Positions 34,881-43,810 of a stretch of DNA of 64,000 nucleotides are shown here, piece after piece. The stretch comes from Clostridiales bacterium (lineage in GTDB: Bacteria > Bacillota > Clostridia > Oscillospirales > CAG-272). The stretch is from the NCBI GenBank assembly GCA_012727435.1, contig JAAYHB010000015.1, forward strand, positions 43,197 through 107,196. Direction: 5' to 3'. Both the position numbers and the translations under genes were made by a program. The notes below the pieces were generated by a model, which worked only from the letters and a program-made list of their open reading frames with translations, was not told the DNA's origin and searched no databases. The number at the start of each line of letters is the position of its first letter. Within the stretch, counting starts at the first letter, position 1.

Positions 34881-35478
34881 CTTAAAGAACACAACCCTCT
34901 CGGTCAGCGCAGGCCGGCCAGGACAGTTCCCCGACAATTCCCTGCCGCAGATAGCCTTCTCGGGCCGCTCGAATGTCGGCAAGAGTTCGCTTATCAACAC
35001 TCTTCTGGGACTGAGGGGGCTGGCGCGGGTCAGCTCGACGCCCGGGAAAACCATAACCATAAATTTTTACAATGTCGACAACAAGCTTTATTTTGTCGAC
35101 CTCCCGGGCTACGGCTATGCAAGGCGGCCGGCTGCCGAAAAGCTCCGCTGGTCGCGCCTTGTCGACTCTTATTTCACAAACAATCCGAACATTGAACTCC
35201 TGCGCCTTGTGGTGCAGCTTATTGACCTGAACACCGGGCCGAGCGCCGACGACGAGCTGATGCTCGATTTTCTCACGCGCTCAAAAATACCGCATATAAT
35301 CGCAGCTACAAAGGTCGACAAGTTAAGCAAAACCAAGTGCGCCGAGGCGCTTGCCGCGCTCAAGGAGCACCCGGCGCTGACCGGGGCTTTGGTAATTCCC
35401 TTCTCGTCAAAAACCGGAGAAGGAAAAAACGCCCTTTTAACCGAAATACTCAAGGCGGCCCAGCCGCAAAGGAAGTGA
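34870..35478 (+). CDS. engB: Ribosome-biogenesis GTPase EngB/YsxC
   Basis: Essential GTPase for 50S subunit assembly; about 202 residues from the ATG at 34870, which overlaps the lon stop by 11 bases. GTPase motifs: GRSNVGKSSLIN (G1), STPGKTITINF (G2), DLPGYGYA (G3), ATKVDKLSK (G4) and IPFSSKTGEGK (G5). Length is normal. The overlap implies co-expression with lon. Confidence 0.96.
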   Translation: MAFNLKNTTLSVSAGRPGQFPDNSLPQIAFSGRSNVGKSSLINTLLGLRGLARVSSTPGKTITINFYNVDNKLYFVDLPGYGYARRPAAEKLRWSRLVDSYFTNNPNIELLRLVVQLIDLNTGPSADDELMLDFLTRSKIPHIIAATKVDKLSKTKCAEALAALKEHPALTGALVIPFSSKTGEGKNALLTEILKAAQPQRK

Positions 35479-35481
35479 CGG

Positions 35482-36201
35482 ATGGTACGACAGTTATTTA
35501 GCAGCGGGTTCTCAAGAGAGAGCATAATCATGCTGCTTTTGAGCCTGCCGGTAATCCTCTTTGCGCTCTCACTGCACGAGACGGCTCACGGATATGTAGC
35601 CTATAAGCTCGGCGACCGCACCGCCTACAATCTCGGGAGGCTCACTCTGAATCCCGCAAAACACCTCGACCCCATAGGATTTCTTATGATGATGATCGCC
35701 GGATTCGGCTGGGCCAAGCCGGTGCCGATAAATTCCCGCAATTTTAAAAACCCCCGCGTCGGCATGGTGCTGACCGGCGCCGCCGGCCCCCTGTCAAACC
35801 TTTTGCTCGCGCTGCTCAACGTTATTTTTCTGCGGCTGTCATACGAGTTTTTGTGGCTGAAACTGGGTGGGAGCCGCTTTGCAGTCTATATCAGAATCCT
35901 GATGCTGTTCCTCTATATTGCGATATCGCTCAACATCACGCTGGCGGTTTTCAATCTACTGCCGGTCCCGCCGCTCGACGGCTCGAGGATTTTTTATGTT
36001 TTCCTGCCGGCAAAAATTTATTTCGGCATAATGAAGTATGAAAGAATCATCTCGATTGTGCTATTGGCCCTCCTGTTTCTGGGGGTGCTCTCGGGCATCA
36101 TCTTCATGCTGAGCGATTGGCTGATGGCGGGCATGTTTTCAATCGTCGGCCTGAGTGATGAGGATTTTATCAATATTATAGTAGCAATCTTTTCATCCTG
36201 A
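35482..36201 (+). CDS. Site-2 protease family (M50) membrane peptidase
   Basis: 239-residue membrane metallopeptidase of the small bacterial M50 group. HETAH (about residue 33) supplies the zinc histidines and catalytic Glu; NLLPVPPLDGSR (about 155) holds the third ligand Asp. About five or six membrane helices, no PDZ domain. In Firmicutes this gene usually lies just before scpA, as here, but its substrate is not known. The start follows GGAAG and lies 4 bases after the engB stop. Confidence 0.92.
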   Translation: MVRQLFSSGFSRESIIMLLLSLPVILFALSLHETAHGYVAYKLGDRTAYNLGRLTLNPAKHLDPIGFLMMMIAGFGWAKPVPINSRNFKNPRVGMVLTGAAGPLSNLLLALLNVIFLRLSYEFLWLKLGGSRFAVYIRILMLFLYIAISLNITLAVFNLLPVPPLDGSRIFYVFLPAKIYFGIMKYERIISIVLLALLFLGVLSGIIFMLSDWLMAGMFSIVGLSDEDFINIIVAIFSS

Positions 36202-36210
36202 GGACAAATA

Positions 36211-36996
36211 ATGGGCGCGCTGATGTACCGGCTGGACCGGTTCGAAGGGCCTCTTGACCTGCTATTGTCCCTGATTAACAAGAACAAGGTCAACATCGAG
36301 GATATCCCGATATCGCTTATTTGCTCGCAGTACCTTGAGTACATTTCGGGCGCCGAGGCCATGAACATGGAGATTGCCTCCGAGTTTTTGGTCATGGCAA
36401 GCGAGCTGATGCTGATAAAAAGCCGTATGCTGCTCCCCCGCCCTGAGCCGCCAGAGGAGGACCCGCGTCGCGAACTGGCCGACGCGCTCAAGCGCTACCG
36501 CGAGGCAAAGGCTGCGGCCCAAAGACTTGCCGAACGCTATTCGATTTTCAGCGGCCGCATGGTCAAGGATACCGACGAAATCTCGGTGGACAAGACCTTT
36601 GTCGCAGACCATGACCCCGAGCTGCTGCGGATTGCAATGCGGCGGATCTCTGCCTACATGGAGGCCGTGGAAGAAGCCTCTCAAGCCTTCACGCCTATGC
36701 TCGGCAGGCGTGTCGTCCCGGTCGGGGCCAAAATTGAAAGCATACTTGAGCAGATGCAGAAATCCGGGCGGTCGACCCTCCGCGAGCTTATCGCAAATGA
36801 GGCGACGCGGCAGGATGTAATCACCGCCTTTATCGCAATACTCGAGCTTATCCGAATACACCGGCTTTTGATTGACGAAGATATAAGTGAGGGCGAGGAT
36901 TCCGGCACGGTGCACGGGCTTGACACTGTCTTCATACTCAACACCGACGAGTCAACCGTTCTGAGCGACGAGAGGATTGCCCATGAAGTATACTGA
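36211..36996 (+). CDS. scpA: Segregation and condensation protein A
   Basis: Kleisin that links SMC to ScpB for chromosome segregation; 261 residues. Starts MGALMYRLDRFEGPLDLLLS, the hallmark N-terminal segment, followed by ISLICSQYLEYI and an acidic middle (PEPPEEDPRRELADAL), with a winged helix at the C terminus (LRELIANEATRQDVITAFIAILEL). Start ATG with GAGGAC 5 bases upstream. scpB follows 39 bases later. Confidence 0.96.
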   Translation: MGALMYRLDRFEGPLDLLLSLINKNKVNIEDIPISLICSQYLEYISGAEAMNMEIASEFLVMASELMLIKSRMLLPRPEPPEEDPRRELADALKRYREAKAAAQRLAERYSIFSGRMVKDTDEISVDKTFVADHDPELLRIAMRRISAYMEAVEEASQAFTPMLGRRVVPVGAKIESILEQMQKSGRSTLRELIANEATRQDVITAFIAILELIRIHRLLIDEDISEGEDSGTVHGLDTVFILNTDESTVLSDERIAHEVY

Positions 36997-37035
36997 CATC
37001 CGGCGGGCAGCCCTGCCGGGGAGGAGCAAATAATT

Positions 37036-37635
37036 ATGGAAGAAATGCTGCCGGTAGAGGAAACCGAGGCGGCGGTTGAGGCGATACTCTTTGCCGCCGG
37101 ACACCCGGTGACATATGAAAAGCTGGGGGCGGTTTTAGGGCTGACGCCCGGTGAGGCGCGCCTCTTGGTCGAGAATATGGCGCCCTCCTACAACTCCAAA
37201 AGCTCGCCGCGCGGGCTTCATCTCTTGCTGTTCGACAATGCCTGCCAGCTCTGCACCAAAGAAAAATACGCCCCCTACATACGCGAGGCGCTCGGCATCA
37301 GGCGGGGCGGCAACCTGTCGGCTTCCTCGCTCGAGGTGCTGGCAATCGTGGCCTACAACCAGCCGGTAACCCGCGCCTACATTGACGCGGTCCGCGGGGT
37401 GGACAGCTCGTATTCGGTAGGCACGCTTGTCGACAAGGAGCTCATCAGGGTAGTCGGCAGGCTCGACGCCCCCGGCCGCCCGGCGCTCTACGGCACGACC
37501 GAGAAATTCCTGCGCGTCTTCGGAATCAACTCGCTCGCCGAGCTGCCCGAGGCCGGGCCGGAACTGACCAGCCTGCCGAAAAATCCGGCAAGTCAGACAG
37601 GCACCGACCACGACACCGGCACATACTCAGAATAA
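37036..37635 (+). CDS. scpB: Segregation and condensation protein B
   Basis: Partner of ScpA in the SMC complex; 199 residues with two winged-helix domains. Recognisable segments are EAILFAAGHPVTYEKLGAVL at the start and LEVLAIVAYNQPVTRAYIDA with RGVDSSYSVGTLVDKELI in the second domain, then GRPALYGTTEKFLRVFG. The C-terminal 25 residues are polar and probably disordered. GGAGG lies in the leader. Standard neighbour of scpA. Confidence 0.96.
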   Translation: MEEMLPVEETEAAVEAILFAAGHPVTYEKLGAVLGLTPGEARLLVENMAPSYNSKSSPRGLHLLLFDNACQLCTKEKYAPYIREALGIRRGGNLSASSLEVLAIVAYNQPVTRAYIDAVRGVDSSYSVGTLVDKELIRVVGRLDAPGRPALYGTTEKFLRVFGINSLAELPEAGPELTSLPKNPASQTGTDHDTGTYSE

Positions 37636-37676
37636 CAGAACCCAATCGCACCGCTGCCGATAAAACTTGCAAAGGA

Positions 37677-38303
37677 GTGAGGACAATAGAAACAATACTG
37701 ATCGTCCTTAGTGTCGTTGCGGCGGTACTGCTGGTTCTTGTCCTCTTCTTTTTTACGGTACGCGTGCGTGCGTCAATAATATATAACGAGAAAAAGGGCT
37801 TTAGGGTAAGAATATCAGTTCTCTCGATCAAGGTTTACGGCACCGGTGAGAGAAAACCCGCCCGCGTGCGGGTCTCCGACTACAAAATCGGAAAGAAAAA
37901 GAAAAAGGAAAAGAAGAAACCTCCCGAAAAGCCGCAAAAACCGACCAAAATCACCGATATTTTAAACACAATCCGGGTGATAATCTCGACCTTCTTCGAC
38001 CGCTATGCCAGATTCCTCACGGTGCGGGCGGTGCGGCTAAACATCAAAGTCGCCACCGGCGACGCGGCGACCACCGCCCTGCTCTACGGCGCGGTCATAC
38101 AGGGAGTAGCCTATATTCTCGCCCTGCTCGAGCAGCTCACAAACCTCAAATCCCTCCGCCACTCACAGGTCAACATAATCCCCGAATATACACAGGAAAC
38201 AACCACCGCCGATATTAAAATAGTGCTGACGCTGCCGGTCTGGTGCGCGCTCAGCCTGCTGTATAAAACCGGAGTTCTCGACAAGGACGACGAAGAAGAA
38301 TAA
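37677..38303 (+). CDS. DUF2953 membrane protein
   Basis: 208 residues: one N-terminal membrane helix (about 5-27), a strongly basic stretch (KKKKKEKKKPPEKPQKP, about 75-90), then a soluble domain. This matches the DUF2953 family found next to gerW/ytfJ in spore formers; function unknown. The start is uncertain: GTG at 37677 is fused to the ribosome site AAGGAG, while an ATA codon at 37686 sits exactly 8 bases from it. I keep GTG but note the alternative. Co-transcribed with scpB and gerW. Confidence 0.8.
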   Translation: MRTIETILIVLSVVAAVLLVLVLFFFTVRVRASIIYNEKKGFRVRISVLSIKVYGTGERKPARVRVSDYKIGKKKKKEKKKPPEKPQKPTKITDILNTIRVIISTFFDRYARFLTVRAVRLNIKVATGDAATTALLYGAVIQGVAYILALLEQLTNLKSLRHSQVNIIPEYTQETTTADIKIVLTLPVWCALSLLYKTGVLDKDDEEE

Positions 38304-38327
38304 TAACTCGAAAGGAAAAGGATTCAT

Positions 38328-38765
38328 ATGGCGAGCGAAAACAAGCTTGAGGACATCATCAGGGCGTCGCTTGAGAATATGCGCTCGATGGTGAACGCAA
38401 ACACGGTCATCGGAGACCCTTATGTCACCCCGAACGGTATTACGATAATTCCGGTGTCCAAAATCTCAATGGGCTTTGCCTCGGGCGGCCTTGATTACTT
38501 CGGGAAGCAATCACAGAAAGCCGAAAAGCCTGCCGGCCCGAACTTCGGCGGGGGCGGCGGCTCGGGACTTTCGGTCAGCCCGGTGGGTTTTCTGGTCATC
38601 GGGAGCGACGGGAAGGTCGAGATGATCAACGTCGGTGTGTCCACCCCAACCGACACCATCGACCAGATCACCGATTTCATCGAGCGCAGCCCCGAGATAC
38701 TTGCAAGCATCAAGGAAGTTTTCACCAAGAAGTCGGACGCCAAGCGTGCGTCTGAGGAAAACTGA
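38328..38765 (+). CDS. gerW: GerW/YtfJ family sporulation protein
   Basis: 145 residues, GerW/YtfJ family: spore protein required for proper germination in Bacillus. Conserved features are VIGDPYVTPNGITIIPVSKISMGF in the N-terminal half, a Gly-rich stretch (FGGGGGSGLSVSPVGFLVI) and VSTPTDTIDQITDF. The DUF2953-gerW-dacF order is the usual one in spore-forming Firmicutes and supports sporulation together with spo0A at 41.1 kb. ATG with AAGGA upstream. Confidence 0.9.
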   Translation: MASENKLEDIIRASLENMRSMVNANTVIGDPYVTPNGITIIPVSKISMGFASGGLDYFGKQSQKAEKPAGPNFGGGGGSGLSVSPVGFLVIGSDGKVEMINVGVSTPTDTIDQITDFIERSPEILASIKEVFTKKSDAKRASEEN

Positions 38766-38817
38766 GCTTCTGACAGGAGCGAAACAGCCTTCAGCACCCC
38801 TGCTTTGTGCGTCTTAG

Positions 38818-38880
38818 CATATATGATATCCTCGGACAATATAAATGTACTAAAACATCCTGTCCGGGGTATATCATATG
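38818..38880 (+). promoter_or_regulatory. Long hairpin covering the dacF start
   Basis: Bases 38820-38838 pair with 38861-38880 (about 18 bp, one bulged T at 38870, one G-U) around a 22-base loop. The right arm contains the GGGG ribosome site and the dacF ATG, so both would be buried in the mRNA. It could instead be a DNA operator. Confidence 0.55.
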
Positions 38881-40050
38881 ACCTTAAGCACCAAAAGAGT
38901 TATTTCCCTGCTGCTCATACCGGCGGCGCTTTTGTGCCTCTTTTTGCTGCCGCTCGGGGCCGGTCAGTCAGGCCGGCTTAAAAATCCCGGCGACTTAAAT
39001 GTCGGGGCGGTATCTGTCTCGGCGCAGGCCGCGGCTCTCATCGATGCCTCGGACGGCAGCGTGCTCTTTTGCCGGGGGGCGGATCAGCGGCTGCCGATGG
39101 CCAGCACCACCAAAATAATGACCGCCGTAATTGCCATTGAGTACGGCGACCTTGGCCAAGTAGTTGAAATACCGGCGGCCGCCGTCGGCGTCGAGGGCTC
39201 GTCGGTATATCTTTATACCGGTGAGAAGCTCACGCTCGGGGACCTCCTCTACGCCATGATGCTCGAGTCTGCCAACGATGCGGCGACGGCAGTCGCCATA
39301 GCCGTCGCCGGCAGTATTGAGAACTTTGCCAAGCTCATGAACGACAAGGTCGAAGAACTCGGACTTGCCGACACCCATTTTGTCAACCCCCACGGGCTTG
39401 ACTCGCAGGAGCAGTATACCACCGCATACGATCTTGCCCAAATCACCGCTTACGCGCTCAAAAACGAAACCTTCGCCAAAATCGTATCGACCAAAAAGAC
39501 CACAATTCCCTTTAACGGCAACGAGGGCGTGCGGCTGCTTGTCAACCACAACAAGCTGCTGCGCAGCTACCCCGGGGCTGTCGGTGTAAAGACCGGATAC
39601 ACCCGGCGCAGCGGGAGGTGCCTTGTGTCGGCCGCGGTGCGCGGCGGGCTGACGCTGGTCGCCGTCACGCTCAACGCCCCGGACGACTGGAACGATCACA
39701 AAAAAATGCTCGACTACGGATTTTCGTCCTATATTGGGGTAACCTTAATCGGGGCCGGTGAGTACACCCTCACAATTCCGGTCGCCGGCGGGCAGCCCGA
39801 CTGGGTCAGGTGCGTCAACTCCGAGGCCGTGCGGGTCAGGCTGCCGGTCGGTCACGGCGTCATCACCTGCCGTGTCGAAGCTCCGCGCTTTCTCTACCCG
39901 CCGGTAATGGCCGGCACCCGGGTCGGGACAATCGTGTATTACTGCGATGGGGAGATTATCGGCGAGTCCCCGATTGTCACGACCACCTCCGCCGAGATAG
40001 CGCGCCGGCGCGGATTTTGGGACTGGATAAAATCCTTTTTCGGGTTTTAA
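38878..40050 (+). CDS. dacF: D-alanyl-D-alanine carboxypeptidase (DacF-like)
   Basis: Secreted penicillin-binding protein of the S11 family that trims D-Ala from peptidoglycan stem peptides; 390 residues. Signal peptide at residues 1-30, SxxK motif STTKIM (about 77), SxN motif SAND (about 137), KTG motif in VKTGYT (about 238), and a C-terminal domain ending in a short amphipathic region (WDWIKSFFGF) that may touch the membrane. Its position after gerW matches DacF-type spore-cortex enzymes, though a vegetative role is possible. The start codon lies inside a strong hairpin. Confidence 0.93.
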   Translation: MTLSTKRVISLLLIPAALLCLFLLPLGAGQSGRLKNPGDLNVGAVSVSAQAAALIDASDGSVLFCRGADQRLPMASTTKIMTAVIAIEYGDLGQVVEIPAAAVGVEGSSVYLYTGEKLTLGDLLYAMMLESANDAATAVAIAVAGSIENFAKLMNDKVEELGLADTHFVNPHGLDSQEQYTTAYDLAQITAYALKNETFAKIVSTKKTTIPFNGNEGVRLLVNHNKLLRSYPGAVGVKTGYTRRSGRCLVSAAVRGGLTLVAVTLNAPDDWNDHKKMLDYGFSSYIGVTLIGAGEYTLTIPVAGGQPDWVRCVNSEAVRVRLPVGHGVITCRVEAPRFLYPPVMAGTRVGTIVYYCDGEIIGESPIVTTTSAEIARRRGFWDWIKSFFGF

Positions 40051-40062
40051 GTCAGATAAAGA

Positions 40063-40788
40063 ATGGAAAAAATTCGGATACAAAAATATCTCTCGGACTG
40101 CGGAGTAATGTCCCGGCGCGCGGCCGAGGCCGCGATTTCAGCCGGCCGGATTTTTATCAACGGCAGGCCCGCTCGAATCGGCGAGAAAGTTGACCCCGAA
40201 GCCGACCTTGTCGAGTGCGACGGCCGGCTGATAAAACCCTCGCCGCTCGGGAAAAAGTATATAATGCTCAACAAACCCCGCGGGTATCTGTCCTCTGTGT
40301 CGGACGACCGCGGGCGCCGCTGTGTCACGGAGCTGGTCACGGGAATCGGCCGCGTCTGGCCGGTCGGAAGGCTTGACATGGACTCGGACGGCCTGCTGCT
40401 GCTGACCGATGACGGCGAGTTCACATACCGGCTGACTCACCCGAGGCACGGCATCCCAAAAATCTACCGCGTGACCCTTGAGGGCGAGCAGTCTGACGAC
40501 AGAATTACGGCGCTGGGGCAGATTACACTGCTTGACGGGTACAGGCTCTCCCCGGTCGGGGTCAGGCTTATCTCGCGGGGCGGCGGGGTTACTGTCATTG
40601 AAATGACCCTTCACGAGGGGAGATATCGCCAGATAAGGCGGATGTGCGAGGCAGTTGGGCTCAAGGTCCTGCGCCTTACCCGGCTGGCCATAGGCAAGCT
40701 GAAGCTCGGCGGTCTGCCGCCCGGCAAATGGAGATACCTCACCGAAAAAGAGGTTGATTACCTCTGCGGCAAGCGCGGCGACATTTAG
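40063..40788 (+). CDS. 23S rRNA pseudouridine synthase, RsuA/RluB family
   Basis: 241 residues. An S4 RNA-binding domain (RIQKYLSDCGVMSRRAAEAAI, 1-60) precedes the pseudouridine synthase domain with NKPRGYLSS and the catalytic Asp in PVGRLDMDSDGLLLLT (about residue 102), then RQIRRMCEAVGLKVLRL. RluB-like enzymes next to scpB in Firmicutes modify U2605-type positions of 23S rRNA; the exact target is inferred. The ATG lies 12 bases after the dacF stop with a weak ribosome site, so translation may be coupled. Confidence 0.93.
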   Translation: MEKIRIQKYLSDCGVMSRRAAEAAISAGRIFINGRPARIGEKVDPEADLVECDGRLIKPSPLGKKYIMLNKPRGYLSSVSDDRGRRCVTELVTGIGRVWPVGRLDMDSDGLLLLTDDGEFTYRLTHPRHGIPKIYRVTLEGEQSDDRITALGQITLLDGYRLSPVGVRLISRGGGVTVIEMTLHEGRYRQIRRMCEAVGLKVLRLTRLAIGKLKLGGLPPGKWRYLTEKEVDYLCGKRGDI

Positions 40789-40813
40789 AACCTAAAGATG
40801 ATAAACGGCGGGC

Positions 40814-40859
40814 GGTCCCTGCAATTTTCAGTCTGCAGGGACCGGCTCTTTGTTTTTGC
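40814..40859 (+). terminator. Terminator of the lon-to-rluB run
   Basis: GGTCCCTGCA / TGCAGGGACC (40814-40823, 40834-40843), 10-base loop, followed by GGCTCTTTGTTTTTG. Confidence 0.85.
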
Positions 40860-41075
40860 GGCATTGTATGCTGCAGGCGGCAGAATCACCCGGCAGTTTT
40901 GCCAAAATTCCGACGGCGTATACTTCATCAACCTGATCGGATTTCTTTGCAGGCGGCAAAACATCCGGTAAAAAACACCGCTGCTTGGTCATGAATACTG
41001 AATAAAATGCGGCTTATGGTAATTTATAACAATTATCGAGCCGCAATTTTGTTGACATTTTCTACCAGATATTTA
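40860..41075. other. Intergenic stretch before spo0A
   Basis: No gene seen. A 10-base direct repeat GCAGGCGGCA occurs at 40873-40882 and 40949-40958; significance unknown. Confidence 0.4.
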
Positions 41076-41104
41076 TTGATTTTCTTGGTGATATATGGTA
41101 TTAT
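41076..41104 (+). promoter_or_regulatory. spo0A promoter (sigma-A type, extended -10)
   Basis: TTGATT (41076-41081), 17-base spacer ending TGG, TATTAT (41099-41104). I found no clear 0A box or sigma-H promoter. Confidence 0.65.
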
Positions 41105-41144
41105 TTTACTTGTATCAAACAAACACTTTGGGAGGAAATCGTAA

Positions 41145-41933
41145 ATGGAATTCAACACCAAGATCCTTATTGCCGACGAAAACCACAATCAGAGAATGGC
41201 ACTGCGCGAGGGGCTGATGCGGGCGGGTTACCGCTACATTGAGGAAGCCGTCAACGGCGAGGATGCCCTGATTAAACTCGGCAGATTTCACCCGGATATT
41301 GCGCTTATCGATATCTGGCTCTCAAAAATGGACGGAATAGGCGTCATCCGCAACAGCCGCAACATAGATTACTCCCCGGACAAGCCGCCGTCCTTCATTG
41401 TGTTGTCAATGGTGTCAAATCAGGGGCTGTTCATCGAGGCCACCAACGCCGGCGCCGAACGCTGCCTGCTCAAACCCTTTGACATCAACAACCTCTGCGA
41501 CCATATCGAGAGCATCTGTGCCCGGCGTTCGCAAATGCCGGCCCCGGTCCAGCAGACAGCCGACGACAAAGCCGTCGATATAGAAGCGCAGGTCACCAAA
41601 ATCATACACCAGATAGGGGTCCCGGCCCACATAAAGGGGTATCAGTACCTCCGCACTGCAATTCTTATGACCATTAAAGACAGCGATATAATCAACTCGG
41701 TCACAAAAGTGCTCTACCCGTCGGTGGCGAAAAAATACTCGACCACAACCTCCCGGGTCGAGCGCGCCATCCGGCACGCAATCGAGGTGGCGTGGGACCG
41801 CGGTGACGTCGACACGCTGAACTCCTACTTCGGCTACACAATCCAGAACAGCCGCGGCAAGCCGACCAACAGCGAATTCATCGCAATGATAGCCGACAAC
41901 CTGCGGCTAAAATATAAGCTCAATAATAATTAA
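41145..41933 (+). CDS. spo0A: Stage 0 sporulation response regulator Spo0A
   Basis: Master regulator of sporulation; 262 residues. Receiver domain 1-125 with acidic pocket ADEN (10-13), phospho-acceptor Asp56 in LIDIW, Ser in VLSMVS and Lys in CLLKPF. After a linker, the Spo0A-specific DNA-binding domain is unmistakable: [53 protein letters not shown] and [18 protein letters not shown]. The switch position is Ser rather than the common Thr. It stands alone between terminators; the usual spoIVB neighbour is absent. GGAGG lies 9 bases before the ATG. Confidence 0.97.
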   Translation: MEFNTKILIADENHNQRMALREGLMRAGYRYIEEAVNGEDALIKLGRFHPDIALIDIWLSKMDGIGVIRNSRNIDYSPDKPPSFIVLSMVSNQGLFIEATNAGAERCLLKPFDINNLCDHIESICARRSQMPAPVQQTADDKAVDIEAQVTKIIHQIGVPAHIKGYQYLRTAILMTIKDSDIINSVTKVLYPSVAKKYSTTTSRVERAIRHAIEVAWDRGDVDTLNSYFGYTIQNSRGKPTNSEFIAMIADNLRLKYKLNNN

Positions 41934-41949
41934 ACTCCCTAAAAAGTTA

Positions 41950-41992
41950 ACGGACCGCCTTAAAAGCTTGCCTTTTTAAGACGGCCCGTTTT
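41950..41992 (+). terminator. spo0A terminator
   Basis: Long stem ACGG-CCG-CTTAAAA with its complement (two symmetric mismatches), then CCCGTTTTC. Confidence 0.8.
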
Positions 41993-42049
41993 CATTTGTC
42001 ACTCCAGTCTTTCCTGCCTGATTCCGGCAGTCATACGCCCGCCGCCGCA

Positions 42050-42078
42050 TTGACAGGTAAGAAAAAATATGATATACT
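42050..42078 (+). promoter_or_regulatory. Promoter of the DUF362 gene
   Basis: TTGACA (42050-42055), 17-base spacer, TATACT (42073-42078). It lies inside any longer version of the next reading frame, which fixes the start at 42107. Confidence 0.8.
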
Positions 42079-42106
42079 GAAATATCATTTGTTACAAGGA
42101 CACCGC

Positions 42107-43264
42107 ATGACACAAGTATCGATTGCTCCCTGCTCCGACTATTCAGAGGCCGAGGTTTCCCGCGCTTTCGACGAGGTACTCGCCCCCTTCGGCGGGCTTG
42201 ACTGGGTTTTGCCGGGGATGAGAGTAGTCATCAAGGCCAATCTTGTCATATTCTTCAGCCCCGCCCGCGCGGCAACCACACACCCCGCATTAATCTGCGA
42301 GCTTTGTCGCCGGCTCACCGGGCGGGGAGCCGAGGTCATTGTCGGGGACAGCCCCGGCGGGCTCTATACCCCTGCCTTCGTCAACCGTGTCTATGCCGCA
42401 ACCGGTATGCGGGAAGTTGAAAAATACGGCGGCAGGCTCAACTCAGACTATGGGCAGACCGCCGCCGGCTACCCGGAAGCAAAGGCGGCAAAGAGCTTTA
42501 TTTACACGTCATATCTTGACCGTGCCGATGCGATAATCAACTTCTGCAAGCTGAAAACCCACGGCATGATGGGAATGTCGGCGGCGGTCAAGAATATGTT
42601 CGGGGTGGTGCCCGGCACGCTGAAGCCCGAATATCACTGCCGCTTCCCGAACCACGCCGCCTTTGCCGACATGCTGGTCGACCTCAACGAATACTTCGCG
42701 ACGAAAACCCGGCTGTGCATCTGCGACGCGGTGGTCGCCATGGAGGGCAACGGCCCGACAGCCGGCAGCCCGCGCAAGTTAGGCGCCATAATCGCCTCGC
42801 CGTCGCCTTATTGCCTTGACCTTGTCGCCGCCGGGCTCATCGGGCTGACAAAGGAAGATGTCCCGACGCTCGAGGCGGCATACCGTCGCGGGCTTGCCCC
42901 CGCTTCTGCAGAGGAGCTTATAGTACTTGGCGACTACAAAAAGTACAAACCTGCCGATTTTAAGCACATCACCGCTCCACGGGGCATTGAGAAGTTCGGC
43001 GGAAAGGTGCTCGGAAAGATTGTCGGCCGGATGTTCCATTCGCGCCCGGTTCCCGACAGGTCGGAATGTACCGGCTGCGGTGTCTGCGCCAATACCTGTC
43101 CCTTGGGAGTTATCAAAATCCAAAACGGGCTTGCGCATATCGACCGCAAGAGCTGCATCCGCTGCTTCTGCTGTCAGGAGTTCTGCCCTGCCGGCGCCAT
43201 GAAGGTGCAAAGGGCGCTCATGGCGCGGCTGCTGATAAAATCCACTCCGGCAAAAAAGAGCTGA
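42107..43264 (+). CDS. DUF362 domain protein with C-terminal 2[4Fe-4S] ferredoxin
   Basis: About 385 residues. Residues 1-290 are DUF362 (VIKANLVIFFSP, IVGDSPGG, KLKTHGMMGMSAAVKNMFG, CDAVVAMEGNGPTAG); residues 320-370 form a bacterial-type ferredoxin with CTGCGVCANTCPLG and CIRCFCCQEFCPAGA. Proteins of this build are common in anaerobes; the role is unknown, a redox or Fe-S related function is presumed. The ATG at 42107 follows AAGGA and a promoter 30 bases upstream. Single-gene unit between spo0A and rpiB. Confidence 0.88.
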   Translation: MTQVSIAPCSDYSEAEVSRAFDEVLAPFGGLDWVLPGMRVVIKANLVIFFSPARAATTHPALICELCRRLTGRGAEVIVGDSPGGLYTPAFVNRVYAATGMREVEKYGGRLNSDYGQTAAGYPEAKAAKSFIYTSYLDRADAIINFCKLKTHGMMGMSAAVKNMFGVVPGTLKPEYHCRFPNHAAFADMLVDLNEYFATKTRLCICDAVVAMEGNGPTAGSPRKLGAIIASPSPYCLDLVAAGLIGLTKEDVPTLEAAYRRGLAPASAEELIVLGDYKKYKPADFKHITAPRGIEKFGGKVLGKIVGRMFHSRPVPDRSECTGCGVCANTCPLGVIKIQNGLAHIDRKSCIRCFCCQEFCPAGAMKVQRALMARLLIKSTPAKKS

Positions 43265-43290
43265 ACGCCGGGCAGGCTGATTTTTTACTG

Positions 43291-43319
43291 TTGACCTGCA
43301 GTGACAATTATGCTATTAT
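43291..43319 (+). promoter_or_regulatory. rpiB promoter (extended -10)
   Basis: TTGACC (43291-43296), 17-base spacer ending TGC, TATTAT (43314-43319). Confidence 0.7.
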
Positions 43320-43351
43320 AAATCAGAGCATATCGGAAAAGGGGACTTATT

Positions 43352-43810
43352 ATGAAAAAGGTTTATGTAGGCTGCGACAACGCCGCCGTGAGGCTCAAGG
43401 AAATTGCAAAAGGGATATTTGCAGAATACGGCTTTGAGGTGGTCGACCTCGGGGTCGAGACTGCCGACGACCCAACCGCCTACCCGGAGGTGGCAAAGCG
43501 GGTCTGCGAGGCCATAATTGCCGACGGATACACATCCGAAGGTGCGCTTTTCTGCGGAACCGGAATCGGCATGTGCATTACCGCAAACAAGTTTCCGGGC
43601 ATATACGCCGGGGTGGCGCACGACAACTACGCCTGCGAACGGCTGCGCCTTTCAAACAACGCCAATGTCATCTGCATGGGCGAGCGGGTCATCGGCCCCG
43701 AGCTGGCCAAGAAAATCCTGCGCGAGTGGTGCACGACATCTTTTAAAGGAGGCCCCTCGGCGGAAAAGGTCAGCCTCATCAAAAAGTACGAAAAGGAACT
43801 ATATAAATGA
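43352..43810 (+). CDS. rpiB: Ribose-5-phosphate isomerase B family protein
   Basis: 152-residue sugar-phosphate isomerase (RpiB/LacAB family) interconverting ribose-5-phosphate and ribulose-5-phosphate in the pentose phosphate pathway; cytoplasmic dimer. Features: GCDNAAVRLKE at the start (usual GSDHAGFELK; the common His is Asn here), catalytic Cys in LFCGTGIGM (about residue 68), VAHDNYACERLRLSNNANVICMG and the phosphate-binding arginines. The GCDNA start shows it is somewhat divergent, so another aldose/ketose phosphate as substrate is possible. Followed by a clear terminator. Confidence 0.88.
   Translation: MKKVYVGCDNAAVRLKEIAKGIFAEYGFEVVDLGVETADDPTAYPEVAKRVCEAIIADGYTSEGALFCGTGIGMCITANKFPGIYAGVAHDNYACERLRLSNNANVICMGERVIGPELAKKILREWCTTSFKGGPSAEKVSLIKKYEKELYK

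Noticed and set aside
41996..42106. Longer N terminus for the DUF362 protein
   Set aside because: The extra part contains the TTGACA/TATACT promoter; the ATG at 42107 has a ribosome site.
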